Positions 35,411-45,433 of a stretch of DNA of 64,000 nt are shown here, in pieces. The notes under the pieces are model-generated. The model saw only the letters and a program-made list of their open reading frames with translations. It was not told where the DNA came from and ran no database searches. The position numbers and the translations under genes were made by a program. Each line of letters opens with the position of its first letter. Position 1 is the stretch's first letter. The DNA comes from Bacteroidales bacterium (GTDB lineage Bacteria > Bacteroidota > Bacteroidia > Bacteroidales > UBA932): positions 62,001 to 126,000 of the forward strand of contig JAMPAT010000008.1 of the NCBI GenBank assembly GCA_023667095.1, written 5' to 3'.

Positions 35411-36565
35411 ATGAAGATTTATTTCAGGCATATATTTGTTTTCGCGTCTCTGGCAGCATTTTGCTGCAGCGTCCTGCAGGTACATGGACAGCAGAAGGAC
35501 AATGCCTTGAGGCTGTCGACGGTAGTAATAGATGCAGGGCATGGAGGAAAAGATGCAGGGGCGGTGAGCAAAGACCGCAAGACCTATGAAAAGAACCTCA
35601 CGCTTGCAATCGCAAAGCTTTTCGGGCAGAAGATAAAGGATGCATATCCGGATGTTAGGGTAATATATACAAGGACTACAGACAAATATCTGACCCTCAA
35701 TGAAAGGGCTGACATTGCAAACCGCAGCAAGGCAAATCTTTTTGTCTCGGTCCATATAAATGCAAACGAGAAGACTTCGCCACATGGCTTTTCTGTGTTT
35801 ATACTGGGCAAGTCCAACCGGAAGGGGACAGACATGTTCTCCACGAACATGGATGTGTGCCGCAGGGAGAACTCAGTGATCCTGCTGGATGAGGACTATT
35901 CCACGAAGTACCAGGGCTTCGATCCCAATGATCCGGAATCATTCATCTTTTTCAACCTGATGCAGAATGCGCATTTCGAACAGAGCCTGATGTTTGCCTC
36001 GAAGGTTGACAGCAGATTCACCGGCGGCCCGTTCCGCAGCAACAGGGGAATCTATCAGGATGCATTCTACGTCCTCTGGAAGACGACAATGCCTGCAGTC
36101 CTGGTCGAGGCCGGCTTTATATCCAATGCTGAGGACCTGAAGGTCATGAATTCGGAGAAAGGCAAGGATCAGATTGCCCAGAGACTTTTCGAGGCGTTCC
36201 GTGAATTCAAGGGGGAATATGACCATAGCCTTGACTATGGAGGACAGGGGAGTGCAATGGCCGCCGCTTCTGCAGGACAGGCATCAAAGGAGATTGCCGG
36301 GCAGGAGGAAAAGGCTGCAGCGGAGGCTTCATCGGGAGTTGAGTACGGTGTACAGGTCCTTCTTCTCAGCAGGAGACTGCCAGAGGGGGACAAGGCATTG
36401 AAGGGATACAAGGCAAGGGCTGTCCAGGCTGGAAACATGTATAAATATATTATATGTATAGGAGAAAGCGAGAAGCAGGCCCGCGAATCCCTCAGGAAAG
36501 TAAAGAAGGATTACCCTGATTCATTCGTAGTGAGGATAGAGGACGGAAAAATTTCAAGGCTATAA
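35411..36565 (+). CDS. N-acetylmuramoyl-L-alanine amidase (AmiC family) with C-terminal SPOR-like domain
   Basis: The 384-residue protein starts at ATG 35411 with a signal peptide (IYFRHIFVFASLAAFCCSV). The Amidase_3 domain has the zinc and catalytic residues: VIDAGHGGKDAG, the Glu in KTYEKN, SVHINA and VEAGFISN. A low-complexity Ala/Glu linker is followed by a SPOR-like segment (YGVQVLLLSRRL to FVVRIEDGKISRL) that could bind denuded septal glycan. It cleaves peptide side chains from peptidoglycan during cell separation. Thirteen bases separate it from mlaD. Confidence 0.93.
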   Translation: MKIYFRHIFVFASLAAFCCSVLQVHGQQKDNALRLSTVVIDAGHGGKDAGAVSKDRKTYEKNLTLAIAKLFGQKIKDAYPDVRVIYTRTTDKYLTLNERADIANRSKANLFVSVHINANEKTSPHGFSVFILGKSNRKGTDMFSTNMDVCRRENSVILLDEDYSTKYQGFDPNDPESFIFFNLMQNAHFEQSLMFASKVDSRFTGGPFRSNRGIYQDAFYVLWKTTMPAVLVEAGFISNAEDLKVMNSEKGKDQIAQRLFEAFREFKGEYDHSLDYGGQGSAMAAASAGQASKEIAGQEEKAAAEASSGVEYGVQVLLLSRRLPEGDKALKGYKARAVQAGNMYKYIICIGESEKQARESLRKVKKDYPDSFVVRIEDGKISRL

Positions 36566-36578
36566 AAATATAAGGAAA

Positions 36579-37490
36579 ATGAAAATGACAAAGGAATTCA
36601 GGATTGGTGCGTTCACCGTCCTGGTGCTGGCAGTGACTTTTTTTGTGATAAATTTTCTCCGCGGCAAGGACCTGCTCGGGCGTGAGATGACCGTAAAGGC
36701 ATATTACGAAAATGTAGAGGGGCTGCTTCCGTCGGCTCCTGTATATATAAAGGGGTATAAGGCCGGTGCGGTGACCGCTGTGGAATACCTTCCTCAGGAG
36801 GGGCGTTTCGAGGTTTCCTGCTCGATACAGAAGCAGTTCGGCGTTCCTCAGGACTCCAGGATGGTCATATATGGAGTTGACATCATGGGAGGAAAAGGGA
36901 TAAGGATTGACATGGGGACCTCAAGCTCTGCTGCAGCTGACGGTGCGGAACTCCCGGGTTCATACGAACCTGACCTCATTTCTGCGGTCGCAGCTGGGAT
37001 AACTCCGCTCATGGAGAAGGTGACAGGGGCAGTGGACACAATCACATGCCTCGCATCCGGAGTCAACAGGGTGCTTGACGGGATTGACCCCCAGGGCATC
37101 TCACGCTCCATTGTGCATCTTGAAAGGACGCTGGCAAATGTGGAGCATCTTTCAAGGAGCGTGGACGGCAAGTCCGGGGAGATAGCTTCGCTTATTGACA
37201 ACCTCAGCTCAGTTTCCGTAAAGCTCAGCTCAGTCATGGATAAGGTTGACACCGCCATGGCCAATGTAGCCGGGGTTACCTCAGAGCTCAATGAAAGCGA
37301 CATTGCCGGTCTTGTGGAGTCGTTCCGCATGCTGCTTGACAAGATCCAGGATCCGGACGGGACTGTCGGCAAGCTCCTCAATGAGGGCACTGTCTACACT
37401 TCTGTCGACACGCTTCTGTCGGATATCGACAATCTGGTGAAAAAAATTGAGGAAAACCCTAGAAAATATATCAAAATATCAGTTTTTTAA
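36579..37490 (+). CDS. mlaD: MlaD-family (MCE domain) lipid-transport protein
   Basis: The 303-residue protein has one N-terminal membrane span (IGAFTVLVLAVTFFVINFL), an MCE domain (about 38-115, with VEGLLPSAPVYIKGYKAG and MGGKGIRIDMG) and a long helical C-terminal part (150-290) that probably forms a coiled coil. MCE proteins bind lipids and move them between membranes with an MlaEF-type ABC transporter, which is not in this window. The end ENPRKYIKISVF is characteristic of Bacteroidota members. Confidence 0.88.
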   Translation: MKMTKEFRIGAFTVLVLAVTFFVINFLRGKDLLGREMTVKAYYENVEGLLPSAPVYIKGYKAGAVTAVEYLPQEGRFEVSCSIQKQFGVPQDSRMVIYGVDIMGGKGIRIDMGTSSSAAADGAELPGSYEPDLISAVAAGITPLMEKVTGAVDTITCLASGVNRVLDGIDPQGISRSIVHLERTLANVEHLSRSVDGKSGEIASLIDNLSSVSVKLSSVMDKVDTAMANVAGVTSELNESDIAGLVESFRMLLDKIQDPDGTVGKLLNEGTVYTSVDTLLSDIDNLVKKIEENPRKYIKISVF

Positions 37491-37545
37491 CCATTGACAC
37501 TCCCGGATTGTTGATAACATCAAGGGTTTTTGATTTTGAATTATT

Positions 37546-37596
37546 CAAAATACGTAACTTGTCCAATACAATGTGCTTGGCAAGTTACGTATTTTG
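37546..37596. terminator. 16-bp perfect inverted repeat after mlaD
   Basis: CAAAATACGTAACTTG (37546-37561) and CAAGTTACGTATTTTG (37581-37596) are exact inverted copies with a 19-base loop. The position between mlaD and dnaA suggests a transcription terminator, though the T-run (ATTTTG) is short; it could alternatively be a protein-binding site near dnaA. Confidence 0.6.
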
Positions 37597-37627
37597 TAAA
37601 ACATTGAAAATCATTAGTTTATAAAAT

Positions 37628-37654
37628 AAACGTTTAGCCGCTTGCAAAACGTTT
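37628..37654. promoter_or_regulatory. Paired AAACGTTT palindromes upstream of dnaA
   Basis: AAACGTTT occurs at 37628-37635 and 37647-37654, 19 bases apart (about two helical turns), in the AT-rich region before dnaA. A 6-bp hairpin CTTCCC/GGGAAG (37724-37739) lies in the leader. Binding by a regulator is plausible. No TTATCCACA-type DnaA boxes were seen, so an origin cannot be claimed. Confidence 0.4.
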
Positions 37655-37775
37655 ACAAGTAAATTATTTCTTTTATGCAATAGAAATTAACTTTTTTTAT
37701 AACTTTTTTTTCCTCACCTTTGTCTTCCCTTTCGGGAAGGTCACCAAGACTTGACATTTTATCACAGAAAAGACG

Positions 37776-39194
37776 ATGATTGAGGAAAAACATATAGCAG
37801 TCTGGAGCAGTTGTCTGAAGGTTTTCGAGGGAATCCTCGAGCCGCAGCAGTTCAATACATGGTTCAAGCCGATACAGCCAGTGTCCATGCAGGACGCGAC
37901 ACTTACAGTACATGTCCCTTCGGAATTCTTCCGTGAGTATCTGGAGGAGTATTTCCTGGACATGATCAACAAGGTCGTTAAAAGGGTGATAGGGGCGGAC
38001 GCGAAGCTTAACTATATGGTGAGGCCTGTCAACAGGCAGCCTGCCATGACATATCCGGCAGCTCACGGGAATGTGCCTGTGAACAAGGCCATATCGGTTC
38101 CGACCTATTCCCCTGCTGCCAATCCGGGGCCATTCGTGTATCCGGGAATACAGAGGGTGAGGGTCAACCCTCAGCTGAACCCTGTCTACTGCTTTGAGAA
38201 CCTTATCGCCGGAACCTGCAACAAGATGGGCATAACAGCCGGTGAAAGCATCTCGATAAATCCAGGAAAGACTGCATTCAACCCTCTCTTCCTTTTCGGT
38301 GCCCCGGGACTGGGCAAGACCCATATAGCACAGGCAATCGGAAACGAAATCAAGAAGAAATATCCTGAGCTTGTGGTACTCTATGTACCGGCAAACCGTT
38401 TCAAGACACAGTATATGGATGCCGTGAACGTGAAGAACAAGCTTACGGACTTCCTTGCGTTCTACATGAAGATTGATGTCCTCATCCTGGATGACATCCA
38501 GGAGCTTACTGCACCGGGTTCGCAAAATGCGTTCTTCCATGTGTTCAATCATCTGCATCAGTCCGGCAAGCAGCTGGTCTTCACCTCCGACCGTTCGCCT
38601 GCAGAGCTGCAGTCATTTGAGGAGAGGCTTCTGTCGAGACTCAAATGGGGACTTTCCGTAGAGCTGCAGATACCTGACTTTGCCACAAGGCTACAGATGC
38701 TCAAGGCAAGGAGCTTCAGGGAGGGGATAATGCTCAAGGAGGAGGTCCTCGTCTACCTCGCCACAAGGATCAAGACCAATTTCAGGGAACTGGAAGGTGC
38801 GCTGATCTCACTTATTGCGAATGCCACTCTGAACCACAGGGAGGCGACAGTTGCACTTGCCGAGGAACTTGTCGGCAAGATTGTAGGTGAGGACAAGAAT
38901 GAGATCACGATTGACAAGGTCCAGAATGTTGTATGCGACTATTTCAATATAAGCCGTGACCTTCTTCTGTCAAAGACAAGGAAACGCCAGATTGTGCAGG
39001 CGAGGCAGATTGCCATGTACATGACAAGGAACCATATGAGCTGCTCTCTTGCCACAATCGGTGCTCAGACTGGAGGAAAGGACCATGCAACAGTGCTGCA
39101 TGCATGCAATACGGTGGCAGACCTTATGACTACGGACAAGACATTCAAGCAGTATGTATCGGATATCGAGAAAATGCTTGTTACTGTAAGATAA
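37776..39194 (+). CDS. dnaA: Chromosomal replication initiator DnaA
   Basis: The 472-residue protein has domain I (CLKVFEGILEPQQFNTWFKPI), a Pro-rich linker, the AAA+ domain with Walker A GAPGLGKT (about 175-182), Walker B VLILDDIQEL and the arginine-finger region RLLSRLKWG, and domain IV with the DNA-binding signature GGKDHATVLHACNTV. It binds DnaA boxes and melts the replication origin. It is followed after 19 bases by pepD. A -7-like CACCTTTG lies about 60 bases upstream. Confidence 0.97.
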   Translation: MIEEKHIAVWSSCLKVFEGILEPQQFNTWFKPIQPVSMQDATLTVHVPSEFFREYLEEYFLDMINKVVKRVIGADAKLNYMVRPVNRQPAMTYPAAHGNVPVNKAISVPTYSPAANPGPFVYPGIQRVRVNPQLNPVYCFENLIAGTCNKMGITAGESISINPGKTAFNPLFLFGAPGLGKTHIAQAIGNEIKKKYPELVVLYVPANRFKTQYMDAVNVKNKLTDFLAFYMKIDVLILDDIQELTAPGSQNAFFHVFNHLHQSGKQLVFTSDRSPAELQSFEERLLSRLKWGLSVELQIPDFATRLQMLKARSFREGIMLKEEVLVYLATRIKTNFRELEGALISLIANATLNHREATVALAEELVGKIVGEDKNEITIDKVQNVVCDYFNISRDLLLSKTRKRQIVQARQIAMYMTRNHMSCSLATIGAQTGGKDHATVLHACNTVADLMTTDKTFKQYVSDIEKMLVTVR

Positions 39195-39213
39195 CACTAA
39201 ATATACTGAAGCC

Positions 39214-40647
39214 ATGACATCGGAGAGGGTCCTTGAGATTTTTGAGGATATTACACGCATCCCGAGGGAATCGGGGCATGAGGAACTGATAATCGCATAT
39301 CTGCAGAACTTTGCTGCTGCCCATTCACTGGAATGCAGGACTGACGAGGCCGGGAATGTGGTCATCGTGAAGCCCGCTGCAGCAGGCATGGAAGAGATTC
39401 CTGCCCTTGTGCTCCAGAGCCATAGCGACATGGTCTGCGAGAAGAACTCGGATGTTGAGCATGACTTTGCGAAGGATCCTATCAGATATGAGTTCAGGGA
39501 CGGATGGATGATTGCTCCGGACACTACGCTTGGCGCAGACTGCGGAATCGGGATTGCCGCACAGCTTGCAGTGCTCGAAAGTGCAGAGCCTGCCGGAAAG
39601 ATAGAATGCCTCTTCACCGTCTCTGAGGAAACTGGGCTTGACGGGGCAAAGGCCCTCAAGCCGGGCTTCATAACAGGAAAGACGCTGATCAACCTGGATT
39701 CTGAGGACGAGGGGGAACTGTTTGTCGGATGCGCAGGCGGCCTTGATACCACGGCGGTCTTTGACTGCAGCCTGGATAGTGTACCTGAGGATTTCTCTGC
39801 TGTCTCATTCCGTATATTCAACGGAATAGGCGGACATAGCGGTGATGATATAGACAAGGGACGGGCCAATGCGGTCCAGCTGCTTGCCCGCTTCCTCCAT
39901 GGAATCCTCGGAATGGATATCAGGATAGCTGAAATTGACGGTGGAAACAAGCGCAATGCAATTGCCCGTGAGGCTTGCTGCACTGTTGTGCTCCCGAAAG
40001 GGAATCTGGAGGCTGTAAAGGCGGAATTCAGGACATTCGCTTCTGAGGCCAAGGCTGAATATGCTGTGGCAGAGCCTGCACTTTCATTTGAATGCAAGGA
40101 TGCTGCCGCTAAGCCGGAGAAGGCCATTGATGCGGACTGTACCGCAAGGGTCGTGTCCGCCCTGTTTGCCGCACCCCATGGCGTGCTTGCAATGAGCATG
40201 GACATAAAGGGGCTTGTGGAGACTTCCACCAACCTTGCTTCTGTGAAGATGACCGGAGACGGCGGAATAAGGGTCGGAACGAGCCAGAGAAGTTCCATCA
40301 CGAGTGCACGCAGGATGGCAGGTGAGAAGGTCAGGGCTGCCTTTGAACTAGCAGGGGCAGAAGTCACACATGAAAGCGAATACCCGGGGTGGCAGCCCAA
40401 CATGAAGTCCGCTATCCTTGACGAAAGTGTCAAGGCATACCGCAGCCTGTTTGGTACAGAACCCGTTGTAAGGGCTATACATGCAGGGCTGGAATGCGGG
40501 CTTTTCCTTGACATATATCCGGATCTCGACATGATTTCTTTCGGTCCGACACTCCGTGGTGTCCATGCGCCTGGCGAGAGGCTTGAGCTTGCATCCCTTG
40601 ACAGGTTTGTAAGGCTCCTTGACAGGATTATTGCTGATTTCAGATAA
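39214..40647 (+). CDS. pepD: Aminoacyl-histidine dipeptidase PepD
   Basis: The 477-residue M20C peptidase hydrolyses Xaa-His and other dipeptides in the cytosol. Metal and catalytic residues are visible in LQSHSDMV, TLGADCGIG, SEETGLDG and the C-terminal AIHAGLECG, and the C-terminal GVHAPGER is conserved. The dimerisation lid lies in the middle third. It is in line with dnaA (19 bases) and rpe (9 bases), so the three probably share transcripts. Confidence 0.95.
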   Translation: MTSERVLEIFEDITRIPRESGHEELIIAYLQNFAAAHSLECRTDEAGNVVIVKPAAAGMEEIPALVLQSHSDMVCEKNSDVEHDFAKDPIRYEFRDGWMIAPDTTLGADCGIGIAAQLAVLESAEPAGKIECLFTVSEETGLDGAKALKPGFITGKTLINLDSEDEGELFVGCAGGLDTTAVFDCSLDSVPEDFSAVSFRIFNGIGGHSGDDIDKGRANAVQLLARFLHGILGMDIRIAEIDGGNKRNAIAREACCTVVLPKGNLEAVKAEFRTFASEAKAEYAVAEPALSFECKDAAAKPEKAIDADCTARVVSALFAAPHGVLAMSMDIKGLVETSTNLASVKMTGDGGIRVGTSQRSSITSARRMAGEKVRAAFELAGAEVTHESEYPGWQPNMKSAILDESVKAYRSLFGTEPVVRAIHAGLECGLFLDIYPDLDMISFGPTLRGVHAPGERLELASLDRFVRLLDRIIADFR

Positions 40648-40656
40648 CTTTTCACT

Positions 40657-41334
40657 ATGGTACAGGTCGCCCCTTCGATGCTTTCCGCAGATTTCCTGCA
40701 TCTTGAAAAGGATGTCAAGATGGTAAATGCGAATGCGGACATTTTCCACCTGGATGTAATGGACGGTGTCTTTGTCCCGAATATTTCATACGGTTTCCCC
40801 GTGATTGATGCAATATCCTCTATCGCAGAAAGGCCACTGGATGCGCATCTTATGATTGTATCTCCTGAAAAATATGTGGAGCGGTGCGCTAAAAGCGGAG
40901 TTGGCATGCTCAGTTTTCATCTCAATGCTACTGAAAATCCAGGTGCGGTGCTTGATCTGGTGCATTCTTCAGGTATCAAGGCCGGTATAGCCATCAATCC
41001 TGACATCCCTGTCGAAAGACTATATCCATTCCTGAAGGGATGCGACTTTGTCCTCATCATGTCCGTATTTGCCGGGTTCGGCGGGCAGAAATTCATTGAG
41101 GATACATATGGCAGGGTCTCTGCTGTCAGGGCCGAGATTGAAAGGCAGGGCTGCAATTGCCTTATAGAGGTGGACGGGGGAGTGTCCCCTGCGAATTCAG
41201 CTTTACTTGCTGCTGCAGGTGCGGATATTCTTGTGGCAGGCAGTTCTGTATTCAAGGCTGAAGATCCGGCGGCGGCAATCGCTGCGATGAGACAGCCTGC
41301 GGAAAATACTCCGGCTGCCCGCTATATTATATAG
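40657..41334 (+). CDS. rpe: Ribulose-phosphate 3-epimerase
   Basis: The 225-residue TIM-barrel enzyme interconverts ribulose 5-phosphate and xylulose 5-phosphate in the pentose phosphate pathway. Motifs are APSMLSADF, HLDVMDGVFVPN, DAHLMI, VFAGFGGQKF and EVDGGVSPAN. Its last 13 bases overlap the 3' end of birA on the other strand. Confidence 0.96.
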   Translation: MVQVAPSMLSADFLHLEKDVKMVNANADIFHLDVMDGVFVPNISYGFPVIDAISSIAERPLDAHLMIVSPEKYVERCAKSGVGMLSFHLNATENPGAVLDLVHSSGIKAGIAINPDIPVERLYPFLKGCDFVLIMSVFAGFGGQKFIEDTYGRVSAVRAEIERQGCNCLIEVDGGVSPANSALLAAAGADILVAGSSVFKAEDPAAAIAAMRQPAENTPAARYII

Positions 41335-42068
41335 CCTATTTCCTTGAATGCGAATTCCCTGATGCTGCCGTCCGGCATCTCGACACTCATGCATGCATTC
41401 TGTGCTATGCCACGGATTATTCCCGTGAAGATATTCCCGGTTGCAGTCTCAATGAAGCTGTGTGGCTCGTCTTTCCTGTACATTCTTTCCAGGTAAAGTC
41501 TCCCAGTTTCCCCGCTGCCTGCCATTTCAAGATAATGGTCAAAGTATGTGATGAAGTTCTCAAGCTCATGTTCCGTAATATAGGATTTCCCTGTTATGGC
41601 CTTCATTGATGTCGGGTTGGGGATATCCTCAGGGAAGACTGTCTGGTTCATGTTCAGCCCGATACCGATTACCGAGGAGCCGAGGAAACCGTTGCGTATG
41701 CTGTGCTCAATCAATATTCCGCATATCTTCCTGTCTTTCCAGTATATGTCGTTCGGCCATTTGATCCTGGCGCTGATTCCGTGCCCTGCAAGATAGTCAG
41801 TCAGGGCAAGTGTCGCAATCTCGCTTATCACGAACTGGTCATGTGCTGTGATTGCCGCTATCCCGTCGCATCCCGGGCGTACGACAATTGAGAAGGTAAG
41901 GTTCTCAGACGGTGTGCTGTTCCACCTGTTGCCCCTCTGGCCTCTGCCTGAAGTCTGCCTCCTGGCAGCTATGACTGACATATTGTCAATGTCTGACAGG
42001 TGTCTGACAGCCTCAGAATTGGTGGAATCTATAGTGTCATGCCATAATATATGGTACTTCCTTTCCAT
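41322..42068 (-). CDS. birA: Biotin--[acetyl-CoA-carboxylase] ligase (BirA, no HTH)
   Basis: The 248-residue enzyme attaches biotin to carboxylase subunits. The ligase motif GRGQRGNRW, KWPNDIYWKDRKICGILIE and GIGLNMN are present. The N-terminal DNA-binding domain of E. coli BirA is absent, so it is an enzyme only. It overlaps rpe tail to tail and is divergent from rsfS. Confidence 0.94.
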   Translation of the reverse strand: MERKYHILWHDTIDSTNSEAVRHLSDIDNMSVIAARRQTSGRGQRGNRWNSTPSENLTFSIVVRPGCDGIAAITAHDQFVISEIATLALTDYLAGHGISARIKWPNDIYWKDRKICGILIEHSIRNGFLGSSVIGIGLNMNQTVFPEDIPNPTSMKAITGKSYITEHELENFITYFDHYLEMAGSGETGRLYLERMYRKDEPHSFIETATGNIFTGIIRGIAQNACMSVEMPDGSIREFAFKEIGYII

Positions 42069-42084
42069 TGGTGCGGATTTTGTT

Positions 42085-42106
42085 TATATTTGCGGCCGCA
42101 AAATTA
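42085..42106. promoter_or_regulatory. Face-to-face birA and rsfS promoter boxes on a palindrome
   Basis: TATATTTG (42085-42092) points right to rsfS, and CAAAATTA (42099-42106, minus strand TAATTTTG) points left to birA. Between and into them runs a perfect 14-bp palindrome TTTGCGGCCGCAAA (42089-42102). The two polymerases would compete for the same DNA. Confidence 0.65.
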
Positions 42107-42153
42107 ATATTTTGCAGCGAGAAAAGAATAAATATAATTAAACAGGACAATAG

Positions 42154-42504
42154 ATGAACAACAAAGGACTGAAGATCATTGCCGATGCGATGATTGAAAA
42201 GAAAGGCAAGGATGTCGTATCGCTGGATCTGCAGAAGATAGGAACTGCTATTTCGGACTATTTCATTGTCTGCAATGCAGATTCAACAACCAATGTGCTG
42301 GCAATCGCCGACAATGTCGAGGACAGGATGATAGAACTGGCTTCAACAAAGCCTATACGCAGCCAGGGAAAGGAGAATGCAGTATGGGTCATCCTTGACT
42401 ACGGTGATATAGTAGTGCATGTGTTCCAGACTCCGTACAGGGATTTCTACCGCCTGGAAGACCTGTGGGCCGATGCGGACAGGACAGAGTATAATGAGGA
42501 GTAG
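42154..42504 (+). CDS. rsfS: Ribosome silencing factor RsfS
   Basis: The 116-residue RsfS/Iojap protein has the pattern [32 protein letters not shown] and [10 protein letters not shown]. It binds ribosomal protein uL14 and blocks subunit joining in poor conditions. It is 5 bases before ftsH, so the two are probably coupled. Confidence 0.95.
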   Translation: MNNKGLKIIADAMIEKKGKDVVSLDLQKIGTAISDYFIVCNADSTTNVLAIADNVEDRMIELASTKPIRSQGKENAVWVILDYGDIVVHVFQTPYRDFYRLEDLWADADRTEYNEE

Positions 42505-42509
42505 CGGAT

Positions 42510-44519
42510 ATGGCAGACAATAGCATGAAAGGAAGCGGAAACAAGAACAGCCAGGATGGAAAGAAGCCGATAAGGATAGTGTTCAACATGTCCTGGATAT
42601 ACCTGCTGCTGGTCCTTGGTATCGTATGGATGTTCTTCAACCAGGGCGGAGCAAATCCGCAGAAGATTGAATGGGATGAGGTCAAGTCCATTGCAGAGGC
42701 CGGCGACATCAAGGAAATAGTATTCATCAGGAATGATTTCGAGGGACGTGTGACTATCAGGCCTGACCGCCTGGAGAAATACTCCTCCAGATTCGGAGGC
42801 AATGTCCCGTCCAAGTCTCCGCATTTCATTTTCCTGGTTTCAGGAAGCTTCAATGCGGAGGAGATGTTCGGACAGCTGAATGACAGCCTTCCGGAAGACG
42901 GCAGGTTCAAGGTCATAATAGAGAATGACAGCAAAGTATGGAAAAGCCTTCTTGACTGGCTCCTGTTCCCTATATTGCTGATATTGATGTATTTCTTCCT
43001 ATTCAGGAGCATGAACCGCAATATGGGCGGCGGATCAGGTGGTCCGGGAGGCATATTCAGTGTCGGCAAATCTACAGGCAAGCTTGCAGAGAAGGACAGC
43101 ATAAAAGTTACATTCAAGGATGTGGCCGGACTGTATGGCGCGAAGGATGAGGTCATGGAGATTGTGGATTTCCTCAAGAATCCGAAGAAATATACTTCAC
43201 TCGGGGGAAAGATTCCCAAGGGTGCCCTCCTTGTAGGCCCTCCGGGTACAGGAAAGACCTTGCTGGCCAAGGCGGTCGCAGGTGAGGCCAATGTACCGTT
43301 CTTCTCGATTTCAGGCTCTGATTTTGTGGAGATGTTTGTCGGTGTAGGTGCCTCAAGGGTAAGGGATCTGTTCCGCCAGGCAAAGGAAAAGGCACCATGC
43401 ATAGTGTTCATAGATGAGATTGATGCTGTCGGGCGTGCAAGGAGCAAGAATGGGGGATTCAGTTCAAATGATGAACGAGAGAACACATTGAATCAGCTGC
43501 TTACGGAAATGGACGGCTTTGGTTCGGATTCCGGTGTCATCATACTTGCCGCAACAAACAGGGCGGATATCCTGGACAAGGCGTTGCTTCGTGCAGGACG
43601 CTTTGACCGCCAGATACATGTTGATCTTCCCGACCTCAAGGAAAGGCAGGAGATATTCGGGGTGCATATCCGTAACCTTAAGCTGGCCGGTGACTTCGAT
43701 GTGGAGTTCCTTGCCAAGCATACCCCAGGCTTCTCGGGGGCCGATATCGCCAATGTCTGCAACGAGGCTGCACTTACAGCAGCAAGGCATGACAAGAAAG
43801 AGATAGACAGGCAGGACTTCCTCGATGCCGTTGACAGGATTATCGGCGGACTGGAGCGCAAGAACAAGATTATCACTCCAGAGGAGAAGAAGTCCATTGC
43901 CCATCATGAGGCCGGACATGCAACTGTCAGCTGGCTTCTCCCTAATGCGAATCCGCTGTTCAAGGTGACTATAGTACCACGTGGACAGGCATTGGGTGCG
44001 GCATGGTATCTTCCTGAGGAGAGGCAGATTGTCACAAGGGACCAGATGATTGACGAAATGTGCTCGCTCATAGGCGGGCGCGTAGCTGAGGAGATTGTCA
44101 ACGGGCAGCCGTCTACAGGTGCGCTGAATGATCTGGAGAGACTTACAAAGACTGCCTATTCGATGGTTACATACTATGGCATGAATGACAGGATCGGAAC
44201 TTTGTCCTTCTATGATTCTACAGGTTCCCGTGCGTATGACCTGAACAGGCCTTACAGCGAGAAGACAGCAGAGCTGATTGACCAGGAGGTCAAGGAACTT
44301 GTGGCTTCGATCCATGACCGCACGGAGAAAATACTGAGGGACAATATGGAAGGCTTCCTCCAGCTTGCTGCACTGCTTCTTGAGAAGGAGGTAATATTTG
44401 CCGATGACCTTGAGCGTATCTTCGGACCGCGCAAAGGTACAGAGGTAAAGGAGGACCCGGAGGAAATGGCCACAGAGTCCCGGGAACCGGCTTCTGGGGA
44501 GGGGCATACAGAAGAATAA
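42510..44519 (+). CDS. ftsH: ATP-dependent membrane zinc protease FtsH
   Basis: The 669-residue protein has two membrane spans (about 25-45 and 150-172) around a periplasmic domain, an AAA+ domain with Walker A GPPGTGKT (about 242-249), Walker [13 protein letters not shown] and second-region-of-homology arginines, and an M41 protease domain with zinc motif HEAGH (466-470). It forms hexamers and degrades membrane and some soluble proteins. The C-terminus ends in an acidic tail. Confidence 0.97.
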   Translation: MADNSMKGSGNKNSQDGKKPIRIVFNMSWIYLLLVLGIVWMFFNQGGANPQKIEWDEVKSIAEAGDIKEIVFIRNDFEGRVTIRPDRLEKYSSRFGGNVPSKSPHFIFLVSGSFNAEEMFGQLNDSLPEDGRFKVIIENDSKVWKSLLDWLLFPILLILMYFFLFRSMNRNMGGGSGGPGGIFSVGKSTGKLAEKDSIKVTFKDVAGLYGAKDEVMEIVDFLKNPKKYTSLGGKIPKGALLVGPPGTGKTLLAKAVAGEANVPFFSISGSDFVEMFVGVGASRVRDLFRQAKEKAPCIVFIDEIDAVGRARSKNGGFSSNDERENTLNQLLTEMDGFGSDSGVIILAATNRADILDKALLRAGRFDRQIHVDLPDLKERQEIFGVHIRNLKLAGDFDVEFLAKHTPGFSGADIANVCNEAALTAARHDKKEIDRQDFLDAVDRIIGGLERKNKIITPEEKKSIAHHEAGHATVSWLLPNANPLFKVTIVPRGQALGAAWYLPEERQIVTRDQMIDEMCSLIGGRVAEEIVNGQPSTGALNDLERLTKTAYSMVTYYGMNDRIGTLSFYDSTGSRAYDLNRPYSEKTAELIDQEVKELVASIHDRTEKILRDNMEGFLQLAALLLEKEVIFADDLERIFGPRKGTEVKEDPEEMATESREPASGEGHTEE

Positions 44520-44534
44520 TTTGACCTGAAATTT

Positions 44535-45368
44535 ATGAAAAATACTGTTGTAAGAACTATCAGTGGAATAGGATTCCTTGCTGTGATGATTGGCGCACTC
44601 ATGTGGTGCAAGTTTTCGTTTGCAGTGCTCATGATGGTAATTATGGGGATGATGATGTTCGAGTTTTTCAGGATGACCATGGGAAAATCGTACAAATTCT
44701 CCCAGATACTCGCCATCCTTGCTGCGGAGATCCTGTTTATGCTGACATTTCTTTCCAAGAGCTATGATATACCCGGGAAAATGGTGATGCTTGCCATTAT
44801 CCCGGTTTTCATCGTTATGGTAAACTCCCTATATGTCAGGGACAAGACTGAGTTCGGCAAATTCGCGAACCTGTACACGGCAATGCTGTACATAGCTGTT
44901 CCGCTTTCTTTGACCAACTTTGCTGTGTTTGACCGTATTGACGGCAGCTACTCCGGTCTGCTGATTGTCTGTTTCTTTGCCATCGTATGGGGCTCGGATG
45001 TCGGTGCGTATGTATTCGGCATAACCCTCGGGCGCAGGTTCGGGAAGAAGCTCTTCCCGGAAATTTCCCCGAAGAAGTCATGGGTCGGATTCTGGGGCGG
45101 CTTTGCATCCGCAATAGCCGTGGCAGTTGGCCTTCATTATGCCGGATGGCTTGATCTTCCGGTACTGCACTGCGTGATACTTGCCGTTGTGATGGATGTG
45201 GCTGGAGTCTACGGTGACCTGATAGAATCACAGTGGAAAAGGCATTACACAATCAAAGATTCAGGAGTGGCCATACCTGGGCATGGAGGCTTTCTTGACC
45301 GTTTTGACAGTGCACTGATGGCAATTCCTGTCGGAATTATCGTCATGGAGCTGCTTAATGTGCTGTAA
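44535..45368 (+). CDS. cdsA: Phosphatidate cytidylyltransferase
   Basis: The 277-residue integral membrane enzyme, with about eight spans, makes CDP-diacylglycerol from phosphatidate and CTP. The family signature is visible near the C-terminus: GDLIESQWKRHYTIKDS followed by PGHGGFLDRFDS. It is 15 bases after ftsH and precedes psd, another phospholipid gene. Confidence 0.94.
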   Translation: MKNTVVRTISGIGFLAVMIGALMWCKFSFAVLMMVIMGMMMFEFFRMTMGKSYKFSQILAILAAEILFMLTFLSKSYDIPGKMVMLAIIPVFIVMVNSLYVRDKTEFGKFANLYTAMLYIAVPLSLTNFAVFDRIDGSYSGLLIVCFFAIVWGSDVGAYVFGITLGRRFGKKLFPEISPKKSWVGFWGGFASAIAVAVGLHYAGWLDLPVLHCVILAVVMDVAGVYGDLIESQWKRHYTIKDSGVAIPGHGGFLDRFDSALMAIPVGIIVMELLNVL

Positions 45369-45404
45369 TTTCCGGCTATAATTTCAAATGTCGAACTTTT
45401 TTTA

Positions 45405-45412
45405 TAGTTTTG
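45405..45412 (+). promoter_or_regulatory. psd promoter -7 box
   Basis: TAGTTTTG fits TAnnTTTG and lies 21 bases before the psd ATG; the -33 element is poor. psd can therefore be transcribed separately from ftsH-cdsA. Confidence 0.5.
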
Positions 45413-45433
45413 TACCCCAAAACTGATGATTCA

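Noticed and set aside
37491..37775. Replication origin next to dnaA
   Set aside because: No cluster of DnaA boxes was seen; the region has palindromes and AT-rich DNA only.
38970..40907. 645-codon open frame on the minus strand across dnaA and pepD
   Set aside because: It is antisense to two clear housekeeping genes, is Ser-rich without domains, and arises from their codon bias.
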